From Vampirovibrionales bacterium (lineage in GTDB: Bacteria > Cyanobacteriota > Vampirovibrionia > Vampirovibrionales > Vampirovibrionaceae), in NCBI GenBank assembly GCA_016712355.1, contig JADJRF010000005.1, positions 310,001 to 374,000 on the forward strand: DNA of 64,000 nt, in the 5' to 3' direction. The translations under genes and the position numbers were made by a program. The notes beneath the pieces were generated by a model. That model ran no database searches and was not told the origin of the DNA. It saw nothing but the letters and a program-made list of their open reading frames with translations. Shown here piece after piece: positions 7,486 to 14,740 of the stretch (within the stretch, counting starts at the first letter, position 1; the number at the start of each line of letters is the position of its first letter).

Positions 7486-8262
7486 ATGCCGCTTGCCGTC
7501 GTCGATCGAAAATCCCGCCATGAAATCAGCCTGATGCGCCGGGCCGGTCAAATCGTGGCGGAAGTCCACGCCTTGACGCGCGAAGCTCTTAAGCCCGGCG
7601 TCTCGACCCTGGATCTGGACGTTATCGCCGAAGCCCACATTCGAAAATCCGGCGCGCTGCCGACGTTTAAGGGCTATCATGGGTTTCCCGCGACGTTGTG
7701 CACCTCGATTAACGATGAGGTCGTTCACGGCATCCCCAACGCCGAGCGCCGCCTGCAAGAAGGCGACGTCATCAGCATCGACGTCGGCGCGACTTATAAA
7801 GGCATGATTGCAGATGCCGCCTATACGGCAGGCGTCGGCGCGATTTCCGCCGACTGCCAACGCCTGCTGGCCGCCACTGAAGAAAGCCTGATGGCCGCCA
7901 TCGAGCAAATGCGCGATGGGCGCTGCCTCGAAGACGTCTCGGGCGCGGTGGAAGACGTGTGCCTGAAGTACGGGTTTGGCCTGGTGCGCAACTACGGCGG
8001 CCATGCGGTCGGGCGCCAGCTGCATGAAGAGCCCTTCGTGCATAATTTCAGGACCGGTGAGCGCGGCCCGTTGCTGCGACCGGGCTCGATTCTGGCGATT
8101 GAGCCCATGTTCAATCTGGGCGGCGATGACGTCTATACCGCAGGCGACAAGTGGACGGTGCTGACCTGCGACCACTTGCCATCAGCGCATTTTGAGCATA
8201 CAGTAGTCGTCACCGAGGCCGACCCCGAAATCCTGACCCGATTACGACCGTCCCCGGCGTAA
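7486..8262 (+). CDS. map: Methionine aminopeptidase, type I
   Basis: A 258-residue cytoplasmic metalloprotease that removes the initiator methionine from nascent proteins. All five metal ligands are visible: D99 (ISIDVGA), D110 (IADAAYT), H173 (NYGGHAVG), E206 (LAIEPMF) and E237 (HFEHTVVV). The substrate-positioning H81 is also present (EVVHGIPN). It lacks the type II insert and has no N-terminal zinc-finger extension. It opens the alpha-operon block map-infA-rpmJ-rpsM, an arrangement standard in many bacteria; adk and secY, which often precede it, are not here. A GGAAAGG-like site precedes the ATG. Confidence 0.96.
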   Translation: MPLAVVDRKSRHEISLMRRAGQIVAEVHALTREALKPGVSTLDLDVIAEAHIRKSGALPTFKGYHGFPATLCTSINDEVVHGIPNAERRLQEGDVISIDVGATYKGMIADAAYTAGVGAISADCQRLLAATEESLMAAIEQMRDGRCLEDVSGAVEDVCLKYGFGLVRNYGGHAVGRQLHEEPFVHNFRTGERGPLLRPGSILAIEPMFNLGGDDVYTAGDKWTVLTCDHLPSAHFEHTVVVTEADPEILTRLRPSPA

Positions 8263-8343
8263 GGGATCCTGCGCGCCCGACGTCGCCCCCAAAGGCCCGG
8301 CGCGATGCGCGGATCCCGTTCCTGTCTGACCCAGCTGGTTTTC

Positions 8344-8562
8344 ATGGCTCGAGACGTCATCGAAATGGAAGGAACCGTCAACGAGGCGTTGCCCAACGCC
8401 ACGTTCACCGTGAAGCTGGAAAACGGCATGGAAATTCTGGCGCATATTTCCGGTAAAATCCGCAAGAACTTTATTCGGATTCTTCCCGGTGATAAAGTAA
8501 AAATCGAGCTGTCGCCCTACGACCTGACGCGCGGACGCATCACCTACCGGATGAAAGGCTGA
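8344..8562 (+). CDS. infA: Translation initiation factor IF-1
   Basis: A 72-residue single OB-fold protein that occupies the ribosomal A site during initiation. The family sequence is nearly consensus: MARDVIEMEGTV, then LPNATFTVKLENG, LAHISGKIRKNFIRILPGDK and ELSPYDLTRGRITYR. Start 8344 is chosen because homologues begin at this methionine; an upstream in-frame start at 8305 would add 13 unrelated residues. It lies between map and rpmJ as in most bacteria. Confidence 0.96.
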   Translation: MARDVIEMEGTVNEALPNATFTVKLENGMEILAHISGKIRKNFIRILPGDKVKIELSPYDLTRGRITYRMKG

Positions 8563-8639
8563 CGCGCGCGGCGCCTGCGCCCTCTCCCGCTCTTTACCCG
8601 TACTCTCCCCTCTCAACCCTCCGCGAAGGAATCGTGTCC

Positions 8640-8753
8640 ATGAAAGTGCGTACGTCCGTTAAGAAACGTTGCCCGGATTGCAAAGTCATTCGACGCCGGG
8701 GCCGCGTGGCCATTATCTGCAAAAACCCCAAGCACAAGCAGCGTCAGGGCTAG
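8640..8753 (+). CDS. rpmJ: 50S ribosomal protein L36
   Basis: A 37-residue protein, MKVRTSVKKRCPDC... ending HKQRQG. It has the zinc-binding C+ form with C11, C14, C27 and H32 in the right spacing. An AAGGA ribosome site precedes the ATG. The position between infA and rpsM is the canonical one. Confidence 0.96.
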   Translation: MKVRTSVKKRCPDCKVIRRRGRVAIICKNPKHKQRQG

Positions 8754-8948
8754 CCTTTCAAGCGCCGCGCCGGCGGGCGTCCTGCCGCGCCTGCGGGCAT
8801 CCTCTTGATCCGGCGATGTTTTTACATTAGCGTGTTGCTTCGCGTTGATTGCGTCGGCTGCGTCCGGCGCTGCGTCCCTGGCGCCTCACGCCCTCTCCCG
8901 TTTTCGTAATAGCCCCCTCTCTCAGACAAGACACTAGCAGGAGTCCCC

Positions 8949-9317
8949 ATGGCAAGACTGGTCGGCGTCGATCTCCCCCGGCGGAAGAAAATCCGCTTTG
9001 CCCTGCCCTACATCTATGGCATCGGCCCTTCGCTCAGCAAGAAAATCCTCGAAGCCACGCGCATCGATCCCGACACCCGCGTCGACGCGCTCAGCGAGTC
9101 GGAAGTCATCGCCCTGAAAGAAGCCATTGAGGCCCGCTATCAGGTAGAAGGCGATCTGCGCCGCGTGGAAGGCCTCAACGTTAAGCGCCTCATCGAGATT
9201 AACTGCTATCGCGGGCAACGGCACCGCAAAGGGCTGCCGGTTCGCGGCCAGCGCACCAAAACCAACGCCCGCACCCGTCGCGGCCGCCGCGCCGCCCCCA
9301 TGAAAAAGAAAGCCTAA
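8949..9317 (+). CDS. rpsM: 30S ribosomal protein S13
   Basis: A 122-residue head protein of the small subunit that contacts 5S/23S rRNA bridges and P-site tRNA. Family motifs are MARLVGVDLPRRKKI, ALPYIYGIGPSLSKKIL, RLIEINCYRGQRHRKGLPVR and the basic tail RTKTNARTRRG. The end KKKA is usual. AGCAGGAGT precedes the ATG. A 195-base gap to rpmJ contains GC-rich inverted repeats but no gene. Confidence 0.97.
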   Translation: MARLVGVDLPRRKKIRFALPYIYGIGPSLSKKILEATRIDPDTRVDALSESEVIALKEAIEARYQVEGDLRRVEGLNVKRLIEINCYRGQRHRKGLPVRGQRTKTNARTRRGRRAAPMKKKA

Positions 9318-9421
9318 AAAGGCCTGACCGTAGAAGAAGGCCGAACGTTTCAGTCCTCAAGAGCCTGACAGACTGTTCGCTTTCAAGTTTCCCCTAACCC
9401 GCTGGAGATATCGCGTTTCTT

Positions 9422-9817
9422 ATGGCCAAGCAGAAAGCCGGCGCAACGAAAAAGCGCAAGGAAAAGAAAAACGTCGTTCAGGGCGTGGTTTACGTCCAGT
9501 CGACGTTCAATAACACGATCGTCAGCTCGACGGATCCGCAAGGCAACGTCATCGCCTGGTCGAGCGCCGGAGCCAGCGGCTTTAAGGGCGCGCGCAAAGG
9601 CACGCCGTTCGCCGCCCAGCAGGCCGCCGAAAACGTCGCCAAAAGCTCGATGGAACAAGGCATGCGCTCGGCGCAGGTCTTCGTCAGCGGGCCGGGCGCG
9701 GGTCGCGAGACGGCCATTCGCGCGCTTCAGGTCACGGGGCTGGAAATCACCCTCATTAAAGATGTCACCCCCATTCCGCACAACGGCTGCCGTCCACCCA
9801 AGCGCCGCCGCGTGTAA
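9422..9817 (+). CDS. rpsK: 30S ribosomal protein S11
   Basis: A 131-residue platform protein. Motifs include VQSTFNNTIVSSTDPQGNVI, WSSAGASGFKGARKGTPFAA, VFVSGPGAGRETAIRAL and the C-terminal TPIPHNGCRPPKRRRV with the conserved Asn-Gly that can isomerise. Length and order after rpsM are normal. Confidence 0.97.
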   Translation: MAKQKAGATKKRKEKKNVVQGVVYVQSTFNNTIVSSTDPQGNVIAWSSAGASGFKGARKGTPFAAQQAAENVAKSSMEQGMRSAQVFVSGPGAGRETAIRALQVTGLEITLIKDVTPIPHNGCRPPKRRRV

Positions 9818-9840
9818 CCGCTAAGTAAGGAGTTCAGGTC

Positions 9841-10440
9841 TTGGCACGCTACAGAGAATCGATTCGCAAGCTGGCTCGCAATACCGGCGGTACGCTGGAC
9901 GGGTATCCCAAGTCGGAAAACCTGCGCCGCGCCTATCCCTCCGGCCAGCACGGCCAGGCGCGTAAAAAGCTCTCCGAATACGCCGTTCAGCTCAAAGAGA
10001 AGCAAAAAGTGCGCCGTATTTACGGCATCCTCGAAAAGCCGTTCCGTACGGCTTATAAAAAGGCGGTGCGCAAAAAAGGCGTCACCGGCACCCTGTTGCT
10101 GCAAAGCCTCGAATCGCGGCTCGATAACATTTTGTACCGCTCGGGTCTGGCGCAGTCGCGTCCGCAATCGCGTCAGCTGATCTCGCATTGCCATATTCTG
10201 GTGAACGGCCGCAAGGTCAACGTGCCGTCCTACCAGATGAAAATCGGCGATATCATCACCGTGCGCGAGCGCAGCAAGGCGTTGTTCCGCTCGTTGCAGG
10301 AAGGCCGCTCGCCGGTCACGCCCTCATGGCTGGAAGTTGACGCCGCCGCGCTGGCCGTGCGCTTTGCCGCCGTCCCCATGCGCGAGGAAATCGACCCGAC
10401 GCTCAATGAGCACCTGATTATTGAATTTTATTCGCGCTAG
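9841..10440 (+). CDS. rpsD: 30S ribosomal protein S4
   Basis: A 199-residue primary 16S rRNA-binding protein and, in many bacteria, a translational repressor of this operon. The start codon is TTG at 9841, with AAGGAG 8 bases upstream; the product begins with the usual ARYRESIRKLARNTGG. It lacks the N-terminal zinc cysteines, being the C-minus type. The S4 RNA-binding domain is ESRLDNILYRSGLAQSRPQS and HCHILVNGRKVNVPS. The position between rpsK and rpoA is common outside photosynthetic Cyanobacteria. Confidence 0.96.
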   Translation: MARYRESIRKLARNTGGTLDGYPKSENLRRAYPSGQHGQARKKLSEYAVQLKEKQKVRRIYGILEKPFRTAYKKAVRKKGVTGTLLLQSLESRLDNILYRSGLAQSRPQSRQLISHCHILVNGRKVNVPSYQMKIGDIITVRERSKALFRSLQEGRSPVTPSWLEVDAAALAVRFAAVPMREEIDPTLNEHLIIEFYSR

Positions 10441-10492
10441 ACGCGCCCCGTTTTATCAGTATTGGTTTTTTTGCGGAGGTCTGTGAGCCACC

Positions 10493-11479
10493 ATGGAGCA
10501 TCAACTCAATATTAAGTGCGTCAACACGACCACAGATTCGGACGGATCGATTTACGGCAAGTTCGTCATTGAGCCTCTGGAGCGCGGTTATGGCACGACG
10601 TTGGGCAACTCGCTGCGCCGCGTGCTGTTGTCGAGCCTGTCGGGCGCGGCTATCACTTCGGTGCGCGTCGAAGGCGTTACCCATGAGTTCACCGCGATTC
10701 CGGGCGTCGTCGAAGACGTGCTGGACGTGATGCTCAACCTCAAGGGCGTCGTACTGAAATCTGACAGCCCTGAGCCGCAGTATCTGCGCATCGACGTGGA
10801 TCGTCCCGGCCCGGTGGTGGCAGGCGATATTGAAGCGCCGGCCGACGTGCGCATCGTCAACCCGGATTGGCATATCTGCACCGTCGCCGACGGCGGCGGC
10901 TTTCATGCCGATCTGACCAGTGAAACCGGCAACGGCTACGTGCCCGCCGAGCAGAATCTCGCCGGCAAGAACAAGGCCGTCGATACGCTGATGCTCGATG
11001 CGGCCTTTATGCCCGTTCGCCGCGTGGCCTACAACGTGGAAGAAACCCGCGTGGGCCAGCGCACTGATTACGACAAGCTGGTGCTTGAGATCTGGTCAAA
11101 CGGCAGTCTCGACGTGAGCACCGGTCTGAGTCAGGCCGCCAATATCCTGATTGAGCACTTGCTGCCGGTCGCGTCGCTGTCGGGCATTCCCACCACGCTG
11201 GCCCCGCAGACGCGCGAAGACGACAAGCCGCGCGGCGACAGCGAATCGTCTACCAGCATCACCATTGAGGATCTGGAACTGTCGGTGCGCGCCTTCAACT
11301 GCCTCAAGCGCGCCAATATCAACAGCATCGCCGAGTTGCTGCAAAAATCCGAAGCCGATCTGCTGGCCATTAAAAACTTCGGCAAAAAGTCGTCCGACGA
11401 AGTGATTGAGCGTCTGCGCGCCTTTGGACTGGATCTCAAGCCCAGTCCAGTGGACGTGGAGATGGAGTCGTATCACTAA
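10493..11479 (+). CDS. rpoA: DNA-directed RNA polymerase subunit alpha
   Basis: A 328-residue alpha subunit. Residues 1-230 form the assembly domain, with YGKFVIEPLERGYGTTLGNS and LRRVLLSSLSGAAI for dimerisation and beta/beta' contact. A charged linker (about 238-262) leads to the C-terminal domain (about 263-322). That domain has IEDLELSVRAFNCLKRANI, and NFGKKSSDEVIERLRAFGL, which contains UP-element and activator contact helices. GGAGG lies upstream of the ATG. rpoA-rplQ-truA-rplM-rpsI then follow in one block. Confidence 0.97.
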   Translation: MEHQLNIKCVNTTTDSDGSIYGKFVIEPLERGYGTTLGNSLRRVLLSSLSGAAITSVRVEGVTHEFTAIPGVVEDVLDVMLNLKGVVLKSDSPEPQYLRIDVDRPGPVVAGDIEAPADVRIVNPDWHICTVADGGGFHADLTSETGNGYVPAEQNLAGKNKAVDTLMLDAAFMPVRRVAYNVEETRVGQRTDYDKLVLEIWSNGSLDVSTGLSQAANILIEHLLPVASLSGIPTTLAPQTREDDKPRGDSESSTSITIEDLELSVRAFNCLKRANINSIAELLQKSEADLLAIKNFGKKSSDEVIERLRAFGLDLKPSPVDVEMESYH

Positions 11480-11549
11480 GCCGCTTTTTTTCCTGTTTGT
11501 ATTTTATTCACGGTTTCGATTTCACGCTTAAACAAGGATCATCCTCGCC

Positions 11550-11951
11550 ATGAGACACCGCAAACGCGTTCACAAGCTCGGACGTCCCGCCGATCAGCGC
11601 CGGGCCATGATGCGGAGTTTGGCCACCAGCCTGCTGACCCACGATCAAATCGTCATCACGATGCCGCGGGCCAAGGCGCTGCGTGAAGTGGCCGACAAGC
11701 TCGTGACGCTTGCCAAGCGCGGCGATCTGCACGCGATTCGTCAAGCCGCGCGTCTGATCTTCCCGCAAAAAACGGGCCGGATGATCCCCTCAGGCAACGG
11801 CAAAGAAATGCCGGAAACGGTCTTGCGGCGTCTGTTTAAAACCGTTGGCCCTCGCTTTGCCAATCGCCAGGGCGGCTACACGCGCATTATCCCAGCCCCC
11901 CCGCGTCGCGGCGACGCAGCGCCGATGGCGGTGATTGAATTCACCGACTAA
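11550..11951 (+). CDS. rplQ: 50S ribosomal protein L17
   Basis: A 133-residue large-subunit protein near the exit tunnel. Family motifs are MRHRKRVHKLGRPADQRRAM, RSLATSLLTHDQIVITMPRA, LREVADKLVTLAKRGDLHAI and the C-terminal RFANRQGGYTRIIPAPPRRG, ending VIEFTD. Slightly longer than the shortest bacterial forms but normal. Confidence 0.97.
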   Translation: MRHRKRVHKLGRPADQRRAMMRSLATSLLTHDQIVITMPRAKALREVADKLVTLAKRGDLHAIRQAARLIFPQKTGRMIPSGNGKEMPETVLRRLFKTVGPRFANRQGGYTRIIPAPPRRGDAAPMAVIEFTD

Positions 11952-12049
11952 ATCCGCTGGAGCGTATGACGGATGGCGTCGGCTTTGCGGTCGGTATTTT
12001 TTCGGCGATTGCGTCTACGAAAAGCGCCCGTCTATGACATGCGTTGCGC

Positions 12050-12937
12050 ATGGATAAGGCGGACGTGACGATTCAGCGCCACGCCTGCTGGCTGGAATAC
12101 AACGGGACGGCCTATCACGGCAGTCAGTTTCAGCGGCGCGACGCCGACCGGCATCCGACAATTGAAGGCGAACTGCGGCGCGCGTGCGCGGCGCTTCACC
12201 TGCCGTTGACAGGGGCCATTACGCTGGCGGGTCGTACGGACGCCGGCGTTCACGCGCTGGGGCAAGTCGCTCACATGAGCGCGCCCGCCGAGGCGGTGTC
12301 GAGCATCCGCGATCTGGCAAACGCTCTCAATGCCCACCTGCCAGCAGATATCAGCGTGCGCGAAGTCGCTCTCAACGTCGGGATGGATTTTCATGCGCGC
12401 GCGCGGGCCCGGTGGCGCTGGTATCGTTATACGCTGCTCAATCGACGCCAACGATCGGCAACCGCGCCCTTTAACGTCTGTCTGGAGCGCCGCGCGCTGG
12501 ATGTCGCGCGTATGGACGCCGCCGCGCGCTATCTGGTTGGGACGCACGCATTCGGCAGCTTTCAAGCGCCGGGATCGCTGACGCAAGACGATCAATGCCG
12601 CGTGGCGTACGCTGCTGTCTGGCAAAATGAGGATTTAATCAATTTTGATATTGTCGCCGCGCGTTTTCTGTATAAAATGGTGAGGAACCTCATGGGACTG
12701 CTTATCGCCATTGGCGGCGCCGGTCCAGAGGACGCCGACCGGTACGCGCCCGATATTCTCCTCGATTTACTCGGCGCGCCCGACCGGACGCGGGCCGCCT
12801 CACTGGCTCCCTGCGCCCGCCCGGAAGGCCTTTCCCTGATGGCGGTGTCCTACGCTCCCGATTACGACCTTTTTCCCCACAACCCCCTGGTTCGCCGACT
12901 ACGCGAAACCTTGATCAAGGAGTCTGTCTCTCCATGA
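12050..12937 (+). CDS. truA: tRNA pseudouridine(38-40) synthase TruA
   Basis: A 295-residue enzyme that converts uridines 38-40 in the anticodon stem to pseudouridine. The catalytic Asp is D64 in LAGRTDAGVHALGQ. Other motifs are LEYNGTAYHGSQFQRR, DFHARARARWRWYRYTL and FLYKMVRNLMGLLIAIG. The start at 12050 is used; a TTG six bases upstream is possible, and neither has a strong ribosome site. It overlaps rplM by 4 bases (ATGA). The run truA-rplM-rpsI occurs in both Cyanobacteriota and Bacillota. Confidence 0.94.
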   Translation: MDKADVTIQRHACWLEYNGTAYHGSQFQRRDADRHPTIEGELRRACAALHLPLTGAITLAGRTDAGVHALGQVAHMSAPAEAVSSIRDLANALNAHLPADISVREVALNVGMDFHARARARWRWYRYTLLNRRQRSATAPFNVCLERRALDVARMDAAARYLVGTHAFGSFQAPGSLTQDDQCRVAYAAVWQNEDLINFDIVAARFLYKMVRNLMGLLIAIGGAGPEDADRYAPDILLDLLGAPDRTRAASLAPCARPEGLSLMAVSYAPDYDLFPHNPLVRRLRETLIKESVSP

Positions 12938-13377
12938 AAACCTTTTCCGCAAAACCCCTGGAAGTCGAGCGCGCCTGGTGGTTAATCGACGCCGACGGTC
13001 AGACGCTGGGACGTCTGGCGACTGAAATTGCCCTGATCCTGCGCGGCAAGCGCAAGGCCCAATTCACGCCGAACATCGATACCGGCGATTTTGTCGTCGT
13101 CATCAACGCCGACAAGATCCGCGTGACGGGCAAAAAGCCCACGCAGAAATACTATCGCCGCCACAGCGGCTTCCCTGGCGGTTTTCGTCAGGTGCAGTAC
13201 AAAGACATGTTTGCCGCCCATCCTGAGCGCGTGCTGGAAATCGCGGTGCGCGGCATGCTGCCCCACACCACGCTGGGCCGTCAGCAGTTACGCAAGCTCA
13301 ATATCTACGCCGGGTCGCAGCATCCGCATGCCGCTCAGCAACCGGTTCCGTATCCGCATCTGGAGGTCGCCCGCTAA
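12934..13377 (+). CDS. rplM: 50S ribosomal protein L13
   Basis: A 147-residue early assembly protein of the large subunit. Motifs are WWLIDADGQTLGRLATEIAL, LRGKRKAQFTPNIDTGDFVV, INADKIRVTGKKPTQKYYRR and AVRGMLPHTTLGRQQLRKL. The ATG overlaps the truA stop. The stop shares one base with the start of rpsI, so the three genes are translationally coupled. Confidence 0.97.
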   Translation: MKTFSAKPLEVERAWWLIDADGQTLGRLATEIALILRGKRKAQFTPNIDTGDFVVVINADKIRVTGKKPTQKYYRRHSGFPGGFRQVQYKDMFAAHPERVLEIAVRGMLPHTTLGRQQLRKLNIYAGSQHPHAAQQPVPYPHLEVAR

Positions 13378-13793
13378 TGGCAGAACGCAAAGCGCAATAT
13401 CCGCAAGTCGGCGTCCGGGGCACCGGTCGGCGCAAGGAAGCCGTCGCCCGCGTTCGGGTGAAGCCCGGCAGCGGTCGCGTGCTGATTAATGGTCGTCTGA
13501 TGGAAGAATACCTCGGGTTCCGCAAGGCCCTGCAGGCGCCCGTCATGCAGCCGCTGGTGGCCGCAGGCGTCGAAAGCCGCTATGACGTGTTGGCCGACGT
13601 GTACGGCGGCGGCAAGGCCGGACAGGCGGACGCCGTTCGCATGGGACTGGCCCGCGCCCTGTCGGCCATCAACCCCGATTACGAGACCATTATGCGCAGC
13701 GAAGGCTTTATGACCCGCGACGCCCGCAGCAAAGAGCGCAAAAAGTATGGTCTGCACCGCGCGCGCAAGGCCTGCCAATACTCCAAGCGCTAG
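13377..13793 (+). CDS. rpsI: 30S ribosomal protein S9
   Basis: A 138-residue protein whose C-terminal tail reaches the P-site tRNA. Motifs include GTGRRKEAVARVRVKPGSGR, INGRLMEEYLG, VYGGGKAGQADAVRMGLARA and a basic end finishing KACQYSKR, where the terminal SKR is the conserved tRNA contact. It is the last gene of the alpha-operon block and is followed 25 bases later by a strong hairpin. Confidence 0.97.
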   Translation: MAERKAQYPQVGVRGTGRRKEAVARVRVKPGSGRVLINGRLMEEYLGFRKALQAPVMQPLVAAGVESRYDVLADVYGGGKAGQADAVRMGLARALSAINPDYETIMRSEGFMTRDARSKERKKYGLHRARKACQYSKR

Positions 13794-13817
13794 GATTTTC
13801 AGCGGAGAGTTTTTTCA

Positions 13818-13853
13818 AACGCGCCTGTTTCCATCGGAGTCAGGCGCGTTTTG
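13818..13853 (+). terminator. Rho-independent terminator of the alpha operon
   Basis: A 10-bp stem (AACGCGCCTG/CAGGCGCGTT) closes a 13-base loop and runs into TTTT just after rpsI. Confidence 0.7.
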
Positions 13854-13920
13854 ATGAGTCAGGCCCGTTGCCTGCCATGCGTTCTGTGTCGCTATCTGTA
13901 TTTATAGAAGGAGAGAGCCG

Positions 13921-14703
13921 GTGCCGGAAGCCGCCTATCAGAATCTCGACGCGCAATGCGCGGATCGCGTCCTTACCGTGCGCCTGAACCGCCCCCAGGC
14001 GCGCAATGCGCTCAGCAACGAACTCATCGGCGAGCTCGCCGCCGCCCTGCGTCAGGCCGATGACGCGCCCGCCGTCGGCTGCATCGTGTTGACGGGCGAC
14101 GAGGGCTGTTTTTCCGCCGGGGCCGATATTATTGAACTGATGGGCGCCTCCCCGGTGTCGATGATTCAGCGCGCGCCAATCGCCTTGTGGGAGTGCGTCT
14201 CGCAGACGCGCAAACCCGTGATTGCGGCTGTTCGGGGCTATGCGCTTGGCGGCGGACTGGAGCTGGCATTGATGTGCGATATCATCATCGCCAGCGACAC
14301 GGCGCGCTTCGCGTTGCCGGAGATTGCGCTGGGACTGATTCCCGGCGCAGGCGGCATTCAACGTCTGATGCGGGCCGCAGGCAAGGCGCGAGCGATGGAG
14401 CTGCTGTTAAGCGGACGGCGCTTCAGCGCGCAAGAAGCGCTGGCGATGGGGCTGGTCAGTCAGCTCTCGCCGGATGCCGAGACGTTGACGAGCGCTCAGG
14501 CGCTGGCCCAGGCGATTGCGCATCAGCCGCTGACGGCGGTGATGGCCCTGAAGGCCGCCGCGCGACAGGCCTTTGAAGCCCCGCTCAGCGCTGCGCTGGC
14601 CAGCGACCGCGATTTATTCAGCCTGCTCTTTGCCTCAGCCGATGCGCGCGAAGGACTGAACGCGTTTCTGGAACGGCGCGAGCCGGCGTTTCGCCATGCC
14701 TGA
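13921..14703 (+). CDS. Enoyl-CoA hydratase (crotonase family)
   Basis: A 260-residue crotonase-fold enzyme that hydrates 2-enoyl-CoA to 3-hydroxyacyl-CoA. Both catalytic glutamates of classical enoyl-CoA hydratase are present: E114 (LGGGLELALMCD) and E134 (FALPEIALGLIPGAGG). The oxyanion-hole glycines (FSAGADI; YALGGG) are also present. This supports a true hydratase rather than an isomerase or lyase of the same fold. The start is GTG at 13921 with AAGGAGAG upstream. No other beta-oxidation gene is adjacent, so its pathway (fatty acid, amino acid or butyrate-type) is open. Confidence 0.88.
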   Translation: MPEAAYQNLDAQCADRVLTVRLNRPQARNALSNELIGELAAALRQADDAPAVGCIVLTGDEGCFSAGADIIELMGASPVSMIQRAPIALWECVSQTRKPVIAAVRGYALGGGLELALMCDIIIASDTARFALPEIALGLIPGAGGIQRLMRAAGKARAMELLLSGRRFSAQEALAMGLVSQLSPDAETLTSAQALAQAIAHQPLTAVMALKAAARQAFEAPLSAALASDRDLFSLLFASADAREGLNAFLERREPAFRHA

Positions 14704-14740
14704 TCGCCAGCTTTCTATCTGAGGGGTTATACGCCTTTCA